A stretch of 64,000 nt of DNA from an uncultured Lachnospiraceae bacterium (GCA_947164605.1 CAMUXE010000006.1:62001-126000), one strand, 5' to 3'; numbered from the stretch's first letter, positions 18,673 through 28,290 are shown. Program-made: numbers and translations. The notes: generated by a model from the letters alone, not told the origin.

Positions 18673-20392
18673 CAACGTATGCCATAACAGCATCTGTAAG
18701 CTCTGCTAATTTAGCATCTGCATCCTCAAGGCTTGAGCCCTTAATTCCCATATAGAACTTAATCTTTGGCTCTGTACCAGAAGGTCTAGCGCAGCACCAA
18801 GCATTGTCCGAGAGATCATAGTAGAGAACATTTGATGTTGGAAGACCTGTAGAATGCTTTTCACCTGTTGCTAGAACAAGGCACTCATCATTCTTGTAAT
18901 CCCTTGTCTCAAGTACTTCCCAAGCGCCGAAGTTTTTAGGTGGGTTAGATCTGAGCTTATCCATAATAGCTGCGATCTTTCCAGCGCCCTCTACACCCTT
19001 CATAGTGATAGCCTTCTGACCTTCCTTGAAGTAGCCATACTTCTCAAAGATGTTAATCATCTGATCCCAAAGAGTCATATTCTTTGACTTATAGTAAGCT
19101 GCTGCCTCACAAAGGGCCATAACAGCAACGATTGCATCCTTATCTCTTGCATGTGTTCCAACGAGACAGCCATAGCTCTCCTCAAAACCAAACTCATACT
19201 CGTATGTGTTCTGCTCTTCAAAGAACTTAATCTGCTCACCGATATACTTAAATCCTGTGAGAACTTCAATAAGGTGAACATTGTACTCTGCAGCAATCTT
19301 GTCAGCCATATTAGTTGAAACGATAGTCTTTACAAAAGCACCATTGTCGTGGAGCAAACCCTTCTCTTTTCTCTGAGAGAGGAGGTACTCAGCTATAAGC
19401 ATTCCTGACATGTTACCTGTAAATGACTTATACTCACCAGTCTTTGTATCCTTAGAATATACGCCAAGACGATCGGCATCTGGATCAGTAGCAAGCACGA
19501 TATCTGCATCCTTCTCCTTAGCAAGCTTGAGGGCAAGTGTAAATGCCTTTGGATCCTCTGGATTTGGATACTCAAGTGTTGTGAAGTTGCCATCCGGCTT
19601 CTCCTGCTCTGGCACTACATAAACATGCTTGAAGCCAAGCTCCTTAAGTACTCTTCTAACTGGCACATTACCTGTACCGTGGAATGGTGTGTAAACAATC
19701 TTGATATCATCTGCAACCTGTTTGATAAGGTCGCCATTGATGCTCATCTTCTTCAAAGCAGCAATATATCTGTCATCAAGATCATAACCTATTGTATTGT
19801 AAAGGCCGCAAGCTCTAGCCTCGTCTATATCCATTGTCTTGCAATCATTGAAATCTGTAACAGCCTTAACTTCGTTGATAATCTGGCTGTCCTTTGGTGC
19901 TGTAATCTGAGCGCCATCTTCCCAATATACCTTATAACCATTGTACTCTGGTGGGTTATGTGAAGCTGTAACCACGATACCAGCTATACAGTTGAGATCT
20001 CTGAGTGCAAATGAAAGCTCTGGAGTTGGTCTCAATGAAGGAAATACATATGCTTTGATTCCATTAGCATTGAGGCATAAAGCAGCTGTATCGGCAAATT
20101 CAGGAGACATTCTTCTTGAATCATAAGCAATTGCAACGCCTCTGTCAGCAGCACCTTCCTTGATAATAAAATTAGCAAGTCCCTGTGTAGCACGGCGAAC
20201 TGTATATACATTCATACGGTTTGTACCGTTACCGATTACTCCACGAAGGCCACCTGTACCGAACTCAAGATCCTTATAAAATCTATCCTCGATTTCCTTC
20301 TCGTCAGCAGCAATTGACTTTAATTCATCTCTTGTTGCATCGTCAAAGTATGGATTCTCACACCACGCCTTGTATGTTTCCATATATCCCAT
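18665..20392 (-). CDS. pgm: phosphoglucomutase / phosphomannomutase
   Basis: 575 residues, the size of the Bacillus PgcA class. It interconverts glucose-1-phosphate and glucose-6-phosphate, supplying UDP-glucose and glycogen or capsule precursors. The active-site serine is in TASHNPPEYNGYK, the metal site in DPDADRLG, the sugar-binding loop in GFEESYG and the phosphate-binding loop in RPSGTEPK. The reading frame could start 11 codons earlier, but the AAAGAGG ribosome site lies inside that stretch, so ATG 20392 is chosen. It has its own promoter 130 nt downstream of the HPr gene, in the position that glmM often holds after cdaR. Confidence 0.95.
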   Translation of the reverse strand: MGYMETYKAWCENPYFDDATRDELKSIAADEKEIEDRFYKDLEFGTGGLRGVIGNGTNRMNVYTVRRATQGLANFIIKEGAADRGVAIAYDSRRMSPEFADTAALCLNANGIKAYVFPSLRPTPELSFALRDLNCIAGIVVTASHNPPEYNGYKVYWEDGAQITAPKDSQIINEVKAVTDFNDCKTMDIDEARACGLYNTIGYDLDDRYIAALKKMSINGDLIKQVADDIKIVYTPFHGTGNVPVRRVLKELGFKHVYVVPEQEKPDGNFTTLEYPNPEDPKAFTLALKLAKEKDADIVLATDPDADRLGVYSKDTKTGEYKSFTGNMSGMLIAEYLLSQRKEKGLLHDNGAFVKTIVSTNMADKIAAEYNVHLIEVLTGFKYIGEQIKFFEEQNTYEYEFGFEESYGCLVGTHARDKDAIVAVMALCEAAAYYKSKNMTLWDQMINIFEKYGYFKEGQKAITMKGVEGAGKIAAIMDKLRSNPPKNFGAWEVLETRDYKNDECLVLATGEKHSTGLPTSNVLYYDLSDNAWCCARPSGTEPKIKFYMGIKGSSLEDADAKLAELTDAVMAYVEA

Positions 20393-20409
20393 AAAAAATA
20401 CCTCTTTCC

Positions 20410-20461
20410 GGTGCTTTAGCACCACTTTGTAAATTATAATACACTAACTTTTCGAATTCAA
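20410..20461 (-). promoter_or_regulatory. pgm promoter and 5' hairpin
   Basis: TTGAAT (20456-20461), 17 nt, TATAAT (20433-20438). Next to the predicted transcript start is a GGTGC-TTTA-GCACC hairpin (20410-20423), just before the ribosome site. Degenerate TTCAATCTA repeats occupy the DNA further upstream to the HPr stop. Confidence 0.75.
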
Positions 20462-20524
20462 TCATTAGAATTCAATCTAAAAATTTAATCATCTTAATCA
20501 ATCTAATATTTCAATCTATTAGAC

Positions 20525-20797
20525 TCAATCATCCATATTCATAGAATCAATCAGTGCCCTAGATACTTCCTTTAGTGCCTCTTCCTCATCAGGTCCATCA
20601 GCTCTAAGTTCTATGGTATCCCCCATTTTCAGGCCCGATGCCAATATGGAAATAACGCTCTTAACATTGGCCTCTTTCCCATTCGCATATATAAAGCTTA
20701 TGCTTGAATCATAAGCCATTGCACAATCACTCATCTTAGACGCCGGTCTCAGATGAATTCCATGTGCATTAGTAATTTTGATACTTTTGCTAAGCAA
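20525..20797 (-). CDS. HPr family phosphocarrier protein (copy 1)
   Basis: 90 residues. The phosphorylation site is His15 in GIHLRPAS and the regulatory serine is Ser47 in VKSVIS, so both PTS phosphotransfer and HPr-kinase control are possible. The family consensus GLHARPA is altered (H-L-R). The start is TTG, five nt after the cdaR stop, and its ribosome site GGGAGG is built from the last codons of cdaR, so translation is coupled. This attaches a sugar-signalling protein to the c-di-AMP operon. A second HPr lies at 28355-28618. Confidence 0.88.
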   Translation of the reverse strand: MLSKSIKITNAHGIHLRPASKMSDCAMAYDSSISFIYANGKEANVKSVISILASGLKMGDTIELRADGPDEEEALKEVSRALIDSMNMDD

Positions 20798-20802
20798 TAT
20801 TC

Positions 20803-22113
20803 TTACCTCCCAGACTCACTGCTTGCACTTGCCTGAGTCTCAGTACTAGTAGAAGTTTTGGTCTGATCTTCCTGAGTCTTCTTGCTAATGATAACAGGTA
20901 CCTTATAAGATTCCTTGAGCTTCACTCCCTCAGGCATGGTAAATGAGACAAATACTGAGTGCTGTCCCTCAACCAAGCCAGTCAGATTGACTGAAGCAGT
21001 TATATCGCTGACCTTAATGTCACTTGCTGCTATAGAATCACTTGTAACCAAGATGTTCAGCGCATCCTCATCTTTAATCTTAGCCTCTAAGCCATCTGAT
21101 AGGTTATTAAACTTTATAGAATCAGTTGGGATTGAGAGATTTATACTATCGTTGTCCGATATTGTCACAGTGACTGTAACTTTATTTATTGACTTTGTCC
21201 TAACCCCATTTGGCAGATAGTCCGAAAGACTAATAGTAAATTTTTTGCTTGTATCCGCCCCATCTATATTGATTGCACTCGACGGAATTGTTATGCCATC
21301 TATCTGGGCAAGAGCCTGATCATTTCCCATAATCTCCAGCTTGCTTGCAGACAGGCTTGTCTTCATTATTTTTGCTCCATCCTTTACCTTACCTGAAGGT
21401 TCGGCAACTGCAATCCAGATGGTCTTCTCACCCTCGATGGTTGCGTTAAACTCAATACCCGCAATTGACAGGGAAGCAAGTGTATCATTGATCTGATTGC
21501 CATCCTTGTCTATCATCACAAGCTCTGCGACACCCGAAACATTGGACGTGGCAGATGCAACATCACAGAGAGCCCTAACCTCACTCACTGCCTCTATGGC
21601 AGAAGATGGTCCTGCAATCTTAACGCTCGTATTCTCAAGAGTGATATTGGTGACTGTATGGCCGTCTGATGGACTGTTAATCGCCACTGGCACCACTTCC
21701 ACTTCCTTTGTAAGCCTGTTTTCTATATCCAGTTTTACTACTGTTGTTCTAGGTATAACCTCAATATTCTTAACTTGCTTTCCGTTCTTTACAACCTTAA
21801 CAGAAATATCTACATATTCTGAAAATTCTGACATGGTGCTCACATCAGCAACGGCGACTATGTCTGAAGCCTTTATATCAGTGATTACACTCTTTGGTCC
21901 CTTGATATAGACAGAAATCTTGCTTCCATCAACAAGCTCATAGCTATAATTCTTATCAGTTAGGGACTCTATGTTGATCAGTGATACATTGACGCCGGCT
22001 ATTGTCACTTCTGTGCTTGGATCATAGATATTGACGATAAGACCCCAAAACAAAACTGCAAGAATAAGCGATATTATCTTAATTGAGAAATTGTTAGTCA
22101 GTAACTTTTTCAT
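20803..22113 (-). CDS. cdaR: CdaR, YbbR-domain regulator of CdaA
   Basis: 436 residues: one N-terminal transmembrane helix (about 8-28), then tandem YbbR beta-sheet domains of about 85 residues each exposed outside the membrane, ending in a Thr/Ser-rich tail. YbbR proteins bind and modulate the diadenylate cyclase. Its ATG overlaps the cdaA stop (ATGA, 22110-22113), the usual coupling. The HPr start follows directly. Confidence 0.93.
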   Translation of the reverse strand: MKKLLTNNFSIKIISLILAVLFWGLIVNIYDPSTEVTIAGVNVSLINIESLTDKNYSYELVDGSKISVYIKGPKSVITDIKASDIVAVADVSTMSEFSEYVDISVKVVKNGKQVKNIEVIPRTTVVKLDIENRLTKEVEVVPVAINSPSDGHTVTNITLENTSVKIAGPSSAIEAVSEVRALCDVASATSNVSGVAELVMIDKDGNQINDTLASLSIAGIEFNATIEGEKTIWIAVAEPSGKVKDGAKIMKTSLSASKLEIMGNDQALAQIDGITIPSSAINIDGADTSKKFTISLSDYLPNGVRTKSINKVTVTVTISDNDSINLSIPTDSIKFNNLSDGLEAKIKDEDALNILVTSDSIAASDIKVSDITASVNLTGLVEGQHSVFVSFTMPEGVKLKESYKVPVIISKKTQEDQTKTSTSTETQASASSESGR

Positions 22114-22976
22114 TTCTTATTCTTCAACCTTCCACGCCAAAGCTTAAATGACTTTGCATCAAGCTTTCCAGATCTAACATACTCTAGCTTCTCTTTGAGG
22201 GCATGTTCATCGATGCCCCTTATAATCTCTCCGCCTACAGCAATTGATACATCTCCAGTCTCCTCAGAAACTATTATTGTAATCGAATCGGTCACTTCAC
22301 TGATACCAACACCAGCTCTATGTCTAGTTCCCAATTCTTTGCTCAATCCAGCATTGTCAGAGAGAGGAAGATAACATGTAGCAGCCATAACCCTATTTTG
22401 ACGAATCACAACCGCTCCATCGTGAAGAGGTGTGTTGTGTTCAAAAATATTGATAAGGAGCTGGCTTGTAACTACAGCATCCACTTCAATTCCCGTTCTA
22501 ATGTACTCTTCAAGCCTCATATCCTGCTCAATAACAATAAGAGCGCCTGTTCTTACCGCTCCCATTGCGTATGCAGCCTGAACTATCTCATCTACAGTGC
22601 GAATGCTAAATCTCTCATCTTTATTCTTATTTGTAAAATTAAATAACCCAAAAGCAATCTTTTTTCTACCCAGCTGTTCCAAGGCCCTTCTGAGCTCTGG
22701 CTGAAATATAATAACCAGGGCTATGATGCCTACGCTGATTGTCTTGCCTGCCAACCACAGGATAGTTCTCAGATTGAGTACCAAAGCCAATATGGCAAAT
22801 GCTCCTACAAAAATTATTCCTTTTAGCAAGGCCCAGGCCTTAGTATCCTTAATCCAAACTATGATGTGATAGAGTATGTAAGCAATAATTGCAATCTCAA
22901 TAAAATCCGTCCAGCTTATATCAGGTATATAGAGTGCGGATATATACTTTTGAGTGAAATTATTTAAAGGAGTCAC
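22110..22976 (-). CDS. cdaA: CdaA, membrane diadenylate cyclase
   Basis: 288 residues. About three transmembrane helices (27-92) are followed by a DAC domain with DGA (186-188) and RHR (218-220), the two motifs that condense two ATP into cyclic di-AMP. This messenger controls potassium and osmolyte uptake and cell-wall balance. The start is GTG, three nt after the stop of the upstream membrane-protein gene, whose last codons supply the GAGGAA ribosome site. It forms an operon with cdaR and an HPr gene; glmM is absent from its usual third place. Confidence 0.95.
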   Translation of the reverse strand: MTPLNNFTQKYISALYIPDISWTDFIEIAIIAYILYHIIVWIKDTKAWALLKGIIFVGAFAILALVLNLRTILWLAGKTISVGIIALVIIFQPELRRALEQLGRKKIAFGLFNFTNKNKDERFSIRTVDEIVQAAYAMGAVRTGALIVIEQDMRLEEYIRTGIEVDAVVTSQLLINIFEHNTPLHDGAVVIRQNRVMAATCYLPLSDNAGLSKELGTRHRAGVGISEVTDSITIIVSEETGDVSIAVGGEIIRGIDEHALKEKLEYVRSGKLDAKSFKLWRGRLKNKK

Positions 22977-22979
22977 TTA

Positions 22980-23936
22980 TTATTCCTCGTTTTCATCAAA
23001 ACTTCTGGCTTTACGGCCATTAATCTGTTTAACTCTTACATCTTTGTTAGTGAGTGTTACCTTAGGAACTGCCTTAACATAGTAGTAGTACTCATCATCT
23101 TCATACTGAACATGCTCTGTTCTTCTATAGTCAAGGTTAGCAAAGAGAAGCATGTAAATGACTCCTATTGCGAGACCTAAGATAATTCCTATGATGCTTG
23201 AAAAAAGATTTATATCGATGTCCATGATAACATTGGCCATGATAAACATTACAAACTCAATCACAGTTCCAACTGCAATTGAATAAGGAATCGCATTGTC
23301 GATTGAAAGTCTCTTAATAATGTAGACAATGAGAATTGTGATAGCAAGAATGACAATTGTAGCTATGCAGGCCTTGTTATTTAAGAAACTCTCAATTACA
23401 TATGAAATCTGCTGCATAGAATCAGCAAATGAAGAATTTGTTATAGCTGTCTCATAATCAGATGCAAGCTTGATAATGTAATAGAGAATTACACCAAAAG
23501 CAACAGGAATGATAGCAGAAAGGCCACATGCAAGGCCAAGTGCTATAGGAACTGCAGCTGGTATCTTAAGCAGACAAGCAACAAGTGAAATCATAATCAC
23601 ATAAGACTTTTTTGGTGAGAATCTAAAGTAAAGAAGATACATAAGGATAATCACACAAGCCGCAATTATTGACATCTCTGCTGATATAGCATAAAGATTG
23701 CCCACCATCATAAGTGTAAAGACAATTATGATAAATGAGGCTGGCAGGAAGGCACAGAGAAGTGCACATGCAAGTATAATCAAAGGATTTCTCAAAGCTG
23801 ACATATAACCTATATTGGCATTGAGAAGCAAGAGGGCTACAAGTGTAACTAAAAACTTGCTAGCAGGCACAATTATTGGATTGTACTTGTTATAAACCTT
23901 TCCTATATTATCTTTTAACTCGAGTAAGAAATTCAT
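22980..23936 (-). CDS. polytopic membrane protein upstream of cdaA
   Basis: 318 residues with about eight hydrophobic segments between residues 20 and 265, ending in a charged, Tyr-rich cytoplasmic tail (EDDEYYYYVK, then basic). GGAGG precedes the ATG. It is the first gene of the cdaA operon and is coupled to cdaA by a three-nt gap, which suggests a role in wall or c-di-AMP physiology. I do not recognise the family; it shows no transporter or enzyme motif. Confidence 0.8.
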   Translation of the reverse strand: MNFLLELKDNIGKVYNKYNPIIVPASKFLVTLVALLLLNANIGYMSALRNPLIILACALLCAFLPASFIIIVFTLMMVGNLYAISAEMSIIAACVIILMYLLYFRFSPKKSYVIMISLVACLLKIPAAVPIALGLACGLSAIIPVAFGVILYYIIKLASDYETAITNSSFADSMQQISYVIESFLNNKACIATIVILAITILIVYIIKRLSIDNAIPYSIAVGTVIEFVMFIMANVIMDIDINLFSSIIGIILGLAIGVIYMLLFANLDYRRTEHVQYEDDEYYYYVKAVPKVTLTNKDVRVKQINGRKARSFDENEE

Positions 23937-24001
23937 ATTTTCCTCCGTAATTCTAATTAATAGCCACTAGCCTATTGATTTCTAATTTAATAGCCCTAAG
24001 C

Positions 24002-24397
24002 CTATTCATTATTCTTCTTATAAAAACGCTCAAGCTTGCTGAGTCTTGAAAAGTATTTCTTCAAGCCCTCTCTGCTCTGGTTATACTGATACAAAGCCAC
24101 ACAGCCTGAAATAATTCCAAATATTACTATCATGGAAAAATAATAGATCACTATCACCTTTGCTATCTGAGCATAGTCCAGACTAGATGCCTGCTCCACT
24201 ATCTTATTTAAATTCATGAAAACAATCATCGCAGCTAAAATAATGAAGGCAATGGTTGAAGTTATAATACTCTTAAACACGGCAAATGCTACGTAATCCG
24301 TCTTGTAGTACTTGGAATTACGAGTCATATCCTTCCCTTCATTTTTTTCATATATAGCCATTTTTGTCATCATCTTAATTTTACTTTCGTTCAACAT
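24002..24397 (-). CDS. small two-helix membrane protein
   Basis: 131 residues from ATG 24397, chosen because AGAAGGGTG lies just upstream; a longer frame from 24433 has no ribosome site. A charged N-terminus is followed by two transmembrane helices (about 40-62 and 80-105) and a basic C-terminus rich in Lys, Arg and Tyr. The topology resembles small membrane scaffold or phage-shock-like proteins, but no family is recognised. It lies between the serine-rich anchored protein and the cdaA operon. Confidence 0.65.
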   Translation of the reverse strand: MLNESKIKMMTKMAIYEKNEGKDMTRNSKYYKTDYVAFAVFKSIITSTIAFIILAAMIVFMNLNKIVEQASSLDYAQIAKVIVIYYFSMIVIFGIISGCVALYQYNQSREGLKKYFSRLSKLERFYKKNNE

Positions 24398-24451
24398 ATG
24401 TTTCACCCTTCTAAAAACTAAGCATTTGGACATATTTTAGCATATTTTTCT

Positions 24452-25681
24452 TTAATTGTATATTACTATTTGAGAATGTCCACCCCTGCTTGACACCACT
24501 ATTCTAACCTTCTTGCCATCTACAGTGAAAGTTCTGTCTGTTCCTGAGTTTATATAGTTGGACCATACAAGACCAGACTGGCCTGGAAGAAGTCTCTCAA
24601 TTACTTCCTTAATCCTTGACTCAAAATCAGGTGTTATATGTTTAATATAGATAATTGCTGCATTTGGCTGGGTGATTATCTCACCGCTATAGACTCCGTC
24701 TGTTGAGTATGAATAGACATTGCTATACATATGTTCAAAGCCCAAGCCGTCAAGCTCACCTGCCACCTGGTCTGATTCAAGGCCAGATGATGAGCCAGCT
24801 TCCCCTTCATTAGCAGAGTCAGATGAAGATGGAGCCTCATATGAAGATGATGAGCTTCCTGAGGATGAGGATGAAGATGAAGATCCAGCTCCTTCCCAAG
24901 AGCCCGAGCCTCCATCAGAGTTCCCACCCTGGCTATAGGCCTGATTCTGTCCGCTTGACTGATTTGATGAAGAATTTAGACCGGCAGAGCCATTTCCCGA
25001 TGAATTCGATGAGGAATTAGCTGAAGAATTTGACGAGCTTCCCGATGAGTTTGAGCCTGACTGGCCGTATGTGGACTCAGTTCTAATAGTCTGATCTAGG
25101 TCATCATCAAGATATGAGCCTTTCTGACCGCCATGACTTGCGCTGGCATTTGCAGCATTGGCCACAAGACCGGATGCAAAATCTTCCTCGCTATATACTG
25201 GAAGTCCCAAGCTTGAGCCGTCAGTCTTTTTTTCGACTCCTTCTATAATAACTGCATCTGTGAGATTGCCCACAGTTGCAACAAGGGCGCTCTTGCCTAT
25301 TCCAACGACCTCAACAAGGCCATCATTGGTGACCTTTATGACACTTGGATCTGAAGCCGACCATGTTATAGTAGCTTCGCTATCGTCAGGCACTAGAAGA
25401 CAGTATGCCTTAAACTTAGTGCCTATAATTATTGCGCTGTCATTGAGCTGAATTTGGATCTTGCTTAGCTTACTTCCAATATTATTATTGTCAGCCATGT
25501 CCTTATTTTGTCCAACCTCTCTTCCACTATCAGAGACATTGTAGGACAAGATCGGACTCTTATTTTTATTCAAAGCTGTATATGTATAGTAGCCAAGCGA
25601 CCCCACTCCCAAAGTCAGGAGCAGAATGGCAATTATCATAGGTTTCTTCTTTAATCTATATTTCTTCTTATTTTTACTCAT
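24452..25681 (-). CDS. membrane-anchored protein with BIG2-like domain and Ser/Gly linker
   Basis: 409 residues. A strongly basic cytoplasmic start (KNKKKYRLKKK) and one transmembrane helix (about 15-35) are followed by a BIG2-type bacterial immunoglobulin fold (about 70-148, with the WSASDPSVIKV signature), then roughly 110 residues of Ser/Gly/Asn low complexity (195-300). The C-terminal 100-residue domain (starting near LDGLGFEHMY) is not recognised. It looks like a surface protein with a flexible wall-crossing stalk. Its role is unknown. Confidence 0.75.
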   Translation of the reverse strand: MSKNKKKYRLKKKPMIIAILLLTLGVGSLGYYTYTALNKNKSPILSYNVSDSGREVGQNKDMADNNNIGSKLSKIQIQLNDSAIIIGTKFKAYCLLVPDDSEATITWSASDPSVIKVTNDGLVEVVGIGKSALVATVGNLTDAVIIEGVEKKTDGSSLGLPVYSEEDFASGLVANAANASASHGGQKGSYLDDDLDQTIRTESTYGQSGSNSSGSSSNSSANSSSNSSGNGSAGLNSSSNQSSGQNQAYSQGGNSDGGSGSWEGAGSSSSSSSSGSSSSSYEAPSSSDSANEGEAGSSSGLESDQVAGELDGLGFEHMYSNVYSYSTDGVYSGEIITQPNAAIIYIKHITPDFESRIKEVIERLLPGQSGLVWSNYINSGTDRTFTVDGKKVRIVVSSRGGHSQIVIYN

Positions 25682-26008
25682 GCTTATAGCTCATCCTTTT
25701 TATTAGATACTTGCCTAATTATACTACATTCAAGCCGTCTTTCCCATTCTTAATTATCTTCCACTAATCACTCATGTATTTTGAATGATTATAAAGACTT
25801 TTTCTATCAAATACTGCTAATATTTACAAAAAATTGGTACTTTATTACCATTTTTTAGTTATTTTGCACATTTTTCTTGCTAAAGTCTAATTAACATGTT
25901 ATAGTTATAAAGAGATTTGGTAATCTTATTTAATTCGACATTTTCAATTTTATTATTCATATTGCTACATATAATTTTTGAATTATTATGTAGCGCCTCC
26001 TTTCTACT
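25682..26008. other. AT-rich gap, no gene supported
   Basis: Very AT-rich. On the minus strand there is an isolated AAAGGAGG (26004-25997) with no start codon at usable distance, and a 26-codon frame at 25960-25880 without its own ribosome site. No convincing promoter, RNA or gene is assigned. Confidence 0.5.
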
Positions 26009-26052
26009 AACAGATAAAAGGCGTATCCACCAGGATACGCCTTTTATCTGTT
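26009..26052 (-). terminator. cstA terminator
   Basis: A 20-bp perfect stem (26009-26028 with 26033-26052, core AAAGGCGTATCC) and a four-nt loop, about 65 nt after the cstA stop codon. Confidence 0.9.
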
Positions 26053-26117
26053 TTGTTAGGATTATTTAATTTTAAAGCCTTTCAATTGACTTTTGATTCT
26101 TTATTTAAGACTTTGGC

Positions 26118-27836
26118 TTATTGAGCATCTGCCTCATTTTCTGAGTTCTTAGTTGTCTTAATAAGTGTCTTAACACATGTAACTGCAACCAAGATGCCAA
26201 GAGCGATAAGGAAGACTGCTACTATCAACTGCATACCATTTACAAGGAATGTAGCATTTCCAGCCATATACTTCTGGATATTGCCCTTAACATTGAGAGC
26301 TATAGCTGTCATTGTTACTGCAAACATCATGATCATAGGTATGAAGAGCATCCAATTCTTACGACCTGTAGCTTTAAGGAATACAGCAATACCGATAAGT
26401 ACAAGAGCTGCAAGAAGCTGGTTAGCAGCACCAAAGAGAGCCCATACCTTGTTATAACCGCCAAGGCAAAGAACATAACCTAAAGCAAGTGTAATTACTG
26501 TTGCAACATACTTATTTGTAAGGAATTTCTGCCATACTGGAATCTTTGAAGCATCCTTCTCATCAGACATGAAAAGCTGCATGAAAGCACGGCTACCGAT
26601 TCTACCAACTGAATCAAGGCTTGTAAGAGCAAGACCTGCGATACACATTGTCATGAATACTGTTGCAAATTCAGCAGGAACGCCAAACTTCTCAAGGAAG
26701 CCTGCAACACCTGCAGAGAAGATTGCAAATGGTGTGCCATCTGGCTTGTGGCCATTGACAGCAACAGCGCCAACCAAGATAAGTGAGATAACACCGAGCA
26801 ATGTCTCAAGTACCATAGCGCCATAACCTACGAAAAGCATATCCTTCTCATTTTTTACAGTCTTTGATGATGTCTCAGATGATACAAGTGAGTGGAAACC
26901 AGAAACAGCACCACAAGCGATTGTTACAAAAAGAGTTGGGAAGAGATAGTTCATTGAGCCATCTGCTCCAGCAACTGTAAATCCGTTAAAAGCATTGAGC
27001 TTCATATCAGGATGACCTACGACAACTCCTAAGAAACCTCCTACAAGCATTGCGATCATGTTGAATGTTGTGAGGTAATCTCTAGGCTCCATAAGTAACC
27101 ACATAGGTAATACAGAGGCAAGGAAAAGATATGCCATGATTACATAATTCCACTTTGCAGCTGTGAGGTAGATTGGACATGCCATACCAAGTGCAAACAT
27201 GCAAACGATAAGAACAAGTGCAAGTACAACCTTAATCCACTCTTTTGTGTTCTTTTTGAACTTTAAGATTACTCCAAGCAACATAGCTCCAAAGATGAAA
27301 AGCATAGATACTGAAGCTGCTGCTGCACCGTTGTAATTCTTTACAACTTCTTGGCCCTTCTGTGTAAATCCGGCAAATGTTGATGAAGTCATTGATGTGA
27401 AGGCTGCAATTACAAGAAGTGTAAAGAGCCACTCAAAGAGAGAGAAGAATCTTCTTCCGGCTTTACCTATATACTTCTCAATTACAAGACCGATTGACTT
27501 TCCATCATTCTTAACTGATGCATAGAGGGCACCGAAGTCCTGAGCAGCACCGAAGAAGATACCACCGACGATAAGCCAGATAAGTACTGGAACCCAACCA
27601 AACATAGATGCAAGAATTGGTCCCTGAACTGGGCCTGCACCTGCGATTGATGAAAACTGATGGGCAAATACTGAGAATTTTGATGATGGAACATAATCCT
27701 GTCCATCCTCATGCTTTACTGCTGGTGTCTTAGCTTCTGGATTGATACCCCATGTCTTTGCAAGCCAACGGCCATATAAAAGGTATCCAAGTGCAAGGCA
27801 AACTACAGCAATTAAGAGAATTAAAAGACTGTTCAT
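26118..27836 (-). CDS. cstA: CstA family transporter (peptide or pyruvate uptake)
   Basis: 572 residues with more than a dozen transmembrane helices. Family hallmarks are the N-terminal LGYLLYGRWLAK, DYVPSSK, HQFSSIAGAGPVQGPILASMFGW and the internal SGFHSLVSSETSSK. CstA and its relatives import peptides or pyruvate during carbon limitation. The control here is unusual: a T-box riboswitch ends 163 nt upstream, implying a link to an amino acid, which favours peptide or amino-acid uptake over pyruvate. A hairpin also separates the ribosome site from the ATG. Confidence 0.94.
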   Translation of the reverse strand: MNSLLILLIAVVCLALGYLLYGRWLAKTWGINPEAKTPAVKHEDGQDYVPSSKFSVFAHQFSSIAGAGPVQGPILASMFGWVPVLIWLIVGGIFFGAAQDFGALYASVKNDGKSIGLVIEKYIGKAGRRFFSLFEWLFTLLVIAAFTSMTSSTFAGFTQKGQEVVKNYNGAAAASVSMLFIFGAMLLGVILKFKKNTKEWIKVVLALVLIVCMFALGMACPIYLTAAKWNYVIMAYLFLASVLPMWLLMEPRDYLTTFNMIAMLVGGFLGVVVGHPDMKLNAFNGFTVAGADGSMNYLFPTLFVTIACGAVSGFHSLVSSETSSKTVKNEKDMLFVGYGAMVLETLLGVISLILVGAVAVNGHKPDGTPFAIFSAGVAGFLEKFGVPAEFATVFMTMCIAGLALTSLDSVGRIGSRAFMQLFMSDEKDASKIPVWQKFLTNKYVATVITLALGYVLCLGGYNKVWALFGAANQLLAALVLIGIAVFLKATGRKNWMLFIPMIMMFAVTMTAIALNVKGNIQKYMAGNATFLVNGMQLIVAVFLIALGILVAVTCVKTLIKTTKNSENEADAQ

Positions 27837-27846
27837 TTTTTTATTC

Positions 27847-27871
27847 GTTTACGATTACGTAAACTCTCCTT
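27847..27871 (-). promoter_or_regulatory. hairpin between cstA ribosome site and start codon
   Basis: On the minus strand AAAGGAGA is followed by GTTTACG-taat-CGTAAAC (27864-27847), then ten A-rich nt and ATG. Linear spacing is about 27 nt, but with the hairpin folded the ribosome site sits about 10 nt from the ATG. No nearer ribosome site exists, and an in-frame TAA excludes an upstream start. Confidence 0.6.
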
Positions 27872-27998
27872 TCTTATTACCTGTCTTAGCAGGTTGTGTC
27901 TTATCATCAGGGCAAATGAACATCGGTATAACAGAGGCTAGCTTTTGGCATTTCAAATTTGATGGCTCGGCACCGCTCGTCGGTAGGCGAAAAAAAAA

Positions 27999-28290
27999 GT
28001 CTTTGAATTCCCATCGGGAATTCAAAGACGAAATAATCCGCGTTACCACTTTGATTTGCTTTTTAAGCCACTCTGTCCTGTCTCTAGAGTTTTTTGTAAT
28101 ATTAGACTGTCTATCAACAGGTTTCTTTATAACGGTAGAATACCGGTAACACTTACTACTATTTCAGTGCACTGCTCGCAGATGATGTCCAAGTGTATTT
28201 CCTATATCGCCTCTCAGCAACGACGACTCTCTGTGATATTTCATACATAGGATTTGTTCTGTTCGTAGCATTTGCTCTTATGATGCCATG
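27999..28290 (-). promoter_or_regulatory. T-box riboswitch upstream of cstA, probable isoleucine specifier
   Basis: Order on the minus strand: stem I with an AGAGAG motif (near 28233), TTGCTGAGAG and TGCGAG segments; a candidate specifier ATC (28186-28184) in GGAC-ATC-ATC; a stem II/III region; the T-box core AGTGGTAACGCGG (28050-28038); and a terminator of 14 bp (27999-28012 with 28016-28029) followed by a run of Ts. The bulge TGGT (28048-28045) would pair with an ACCA tRNA end, which fits tRNA-Ile but not tRNA-His or tRNA-Asp. The specifier reading is an inference. Uncharged tRNA would stabilise the antiterminator and turn on cstA. The leader between it and cstA (27872-27998) shows nothing I recognise. 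Confidence 0.88.

Noticed and set aside
25880..25960. 26-codon frame in the gap before cstA's terminator
   Set aside because: The nearest AAAGGAGG is about 37 nt upstream, too far; composition is that of AT-rich intergenic DNA.
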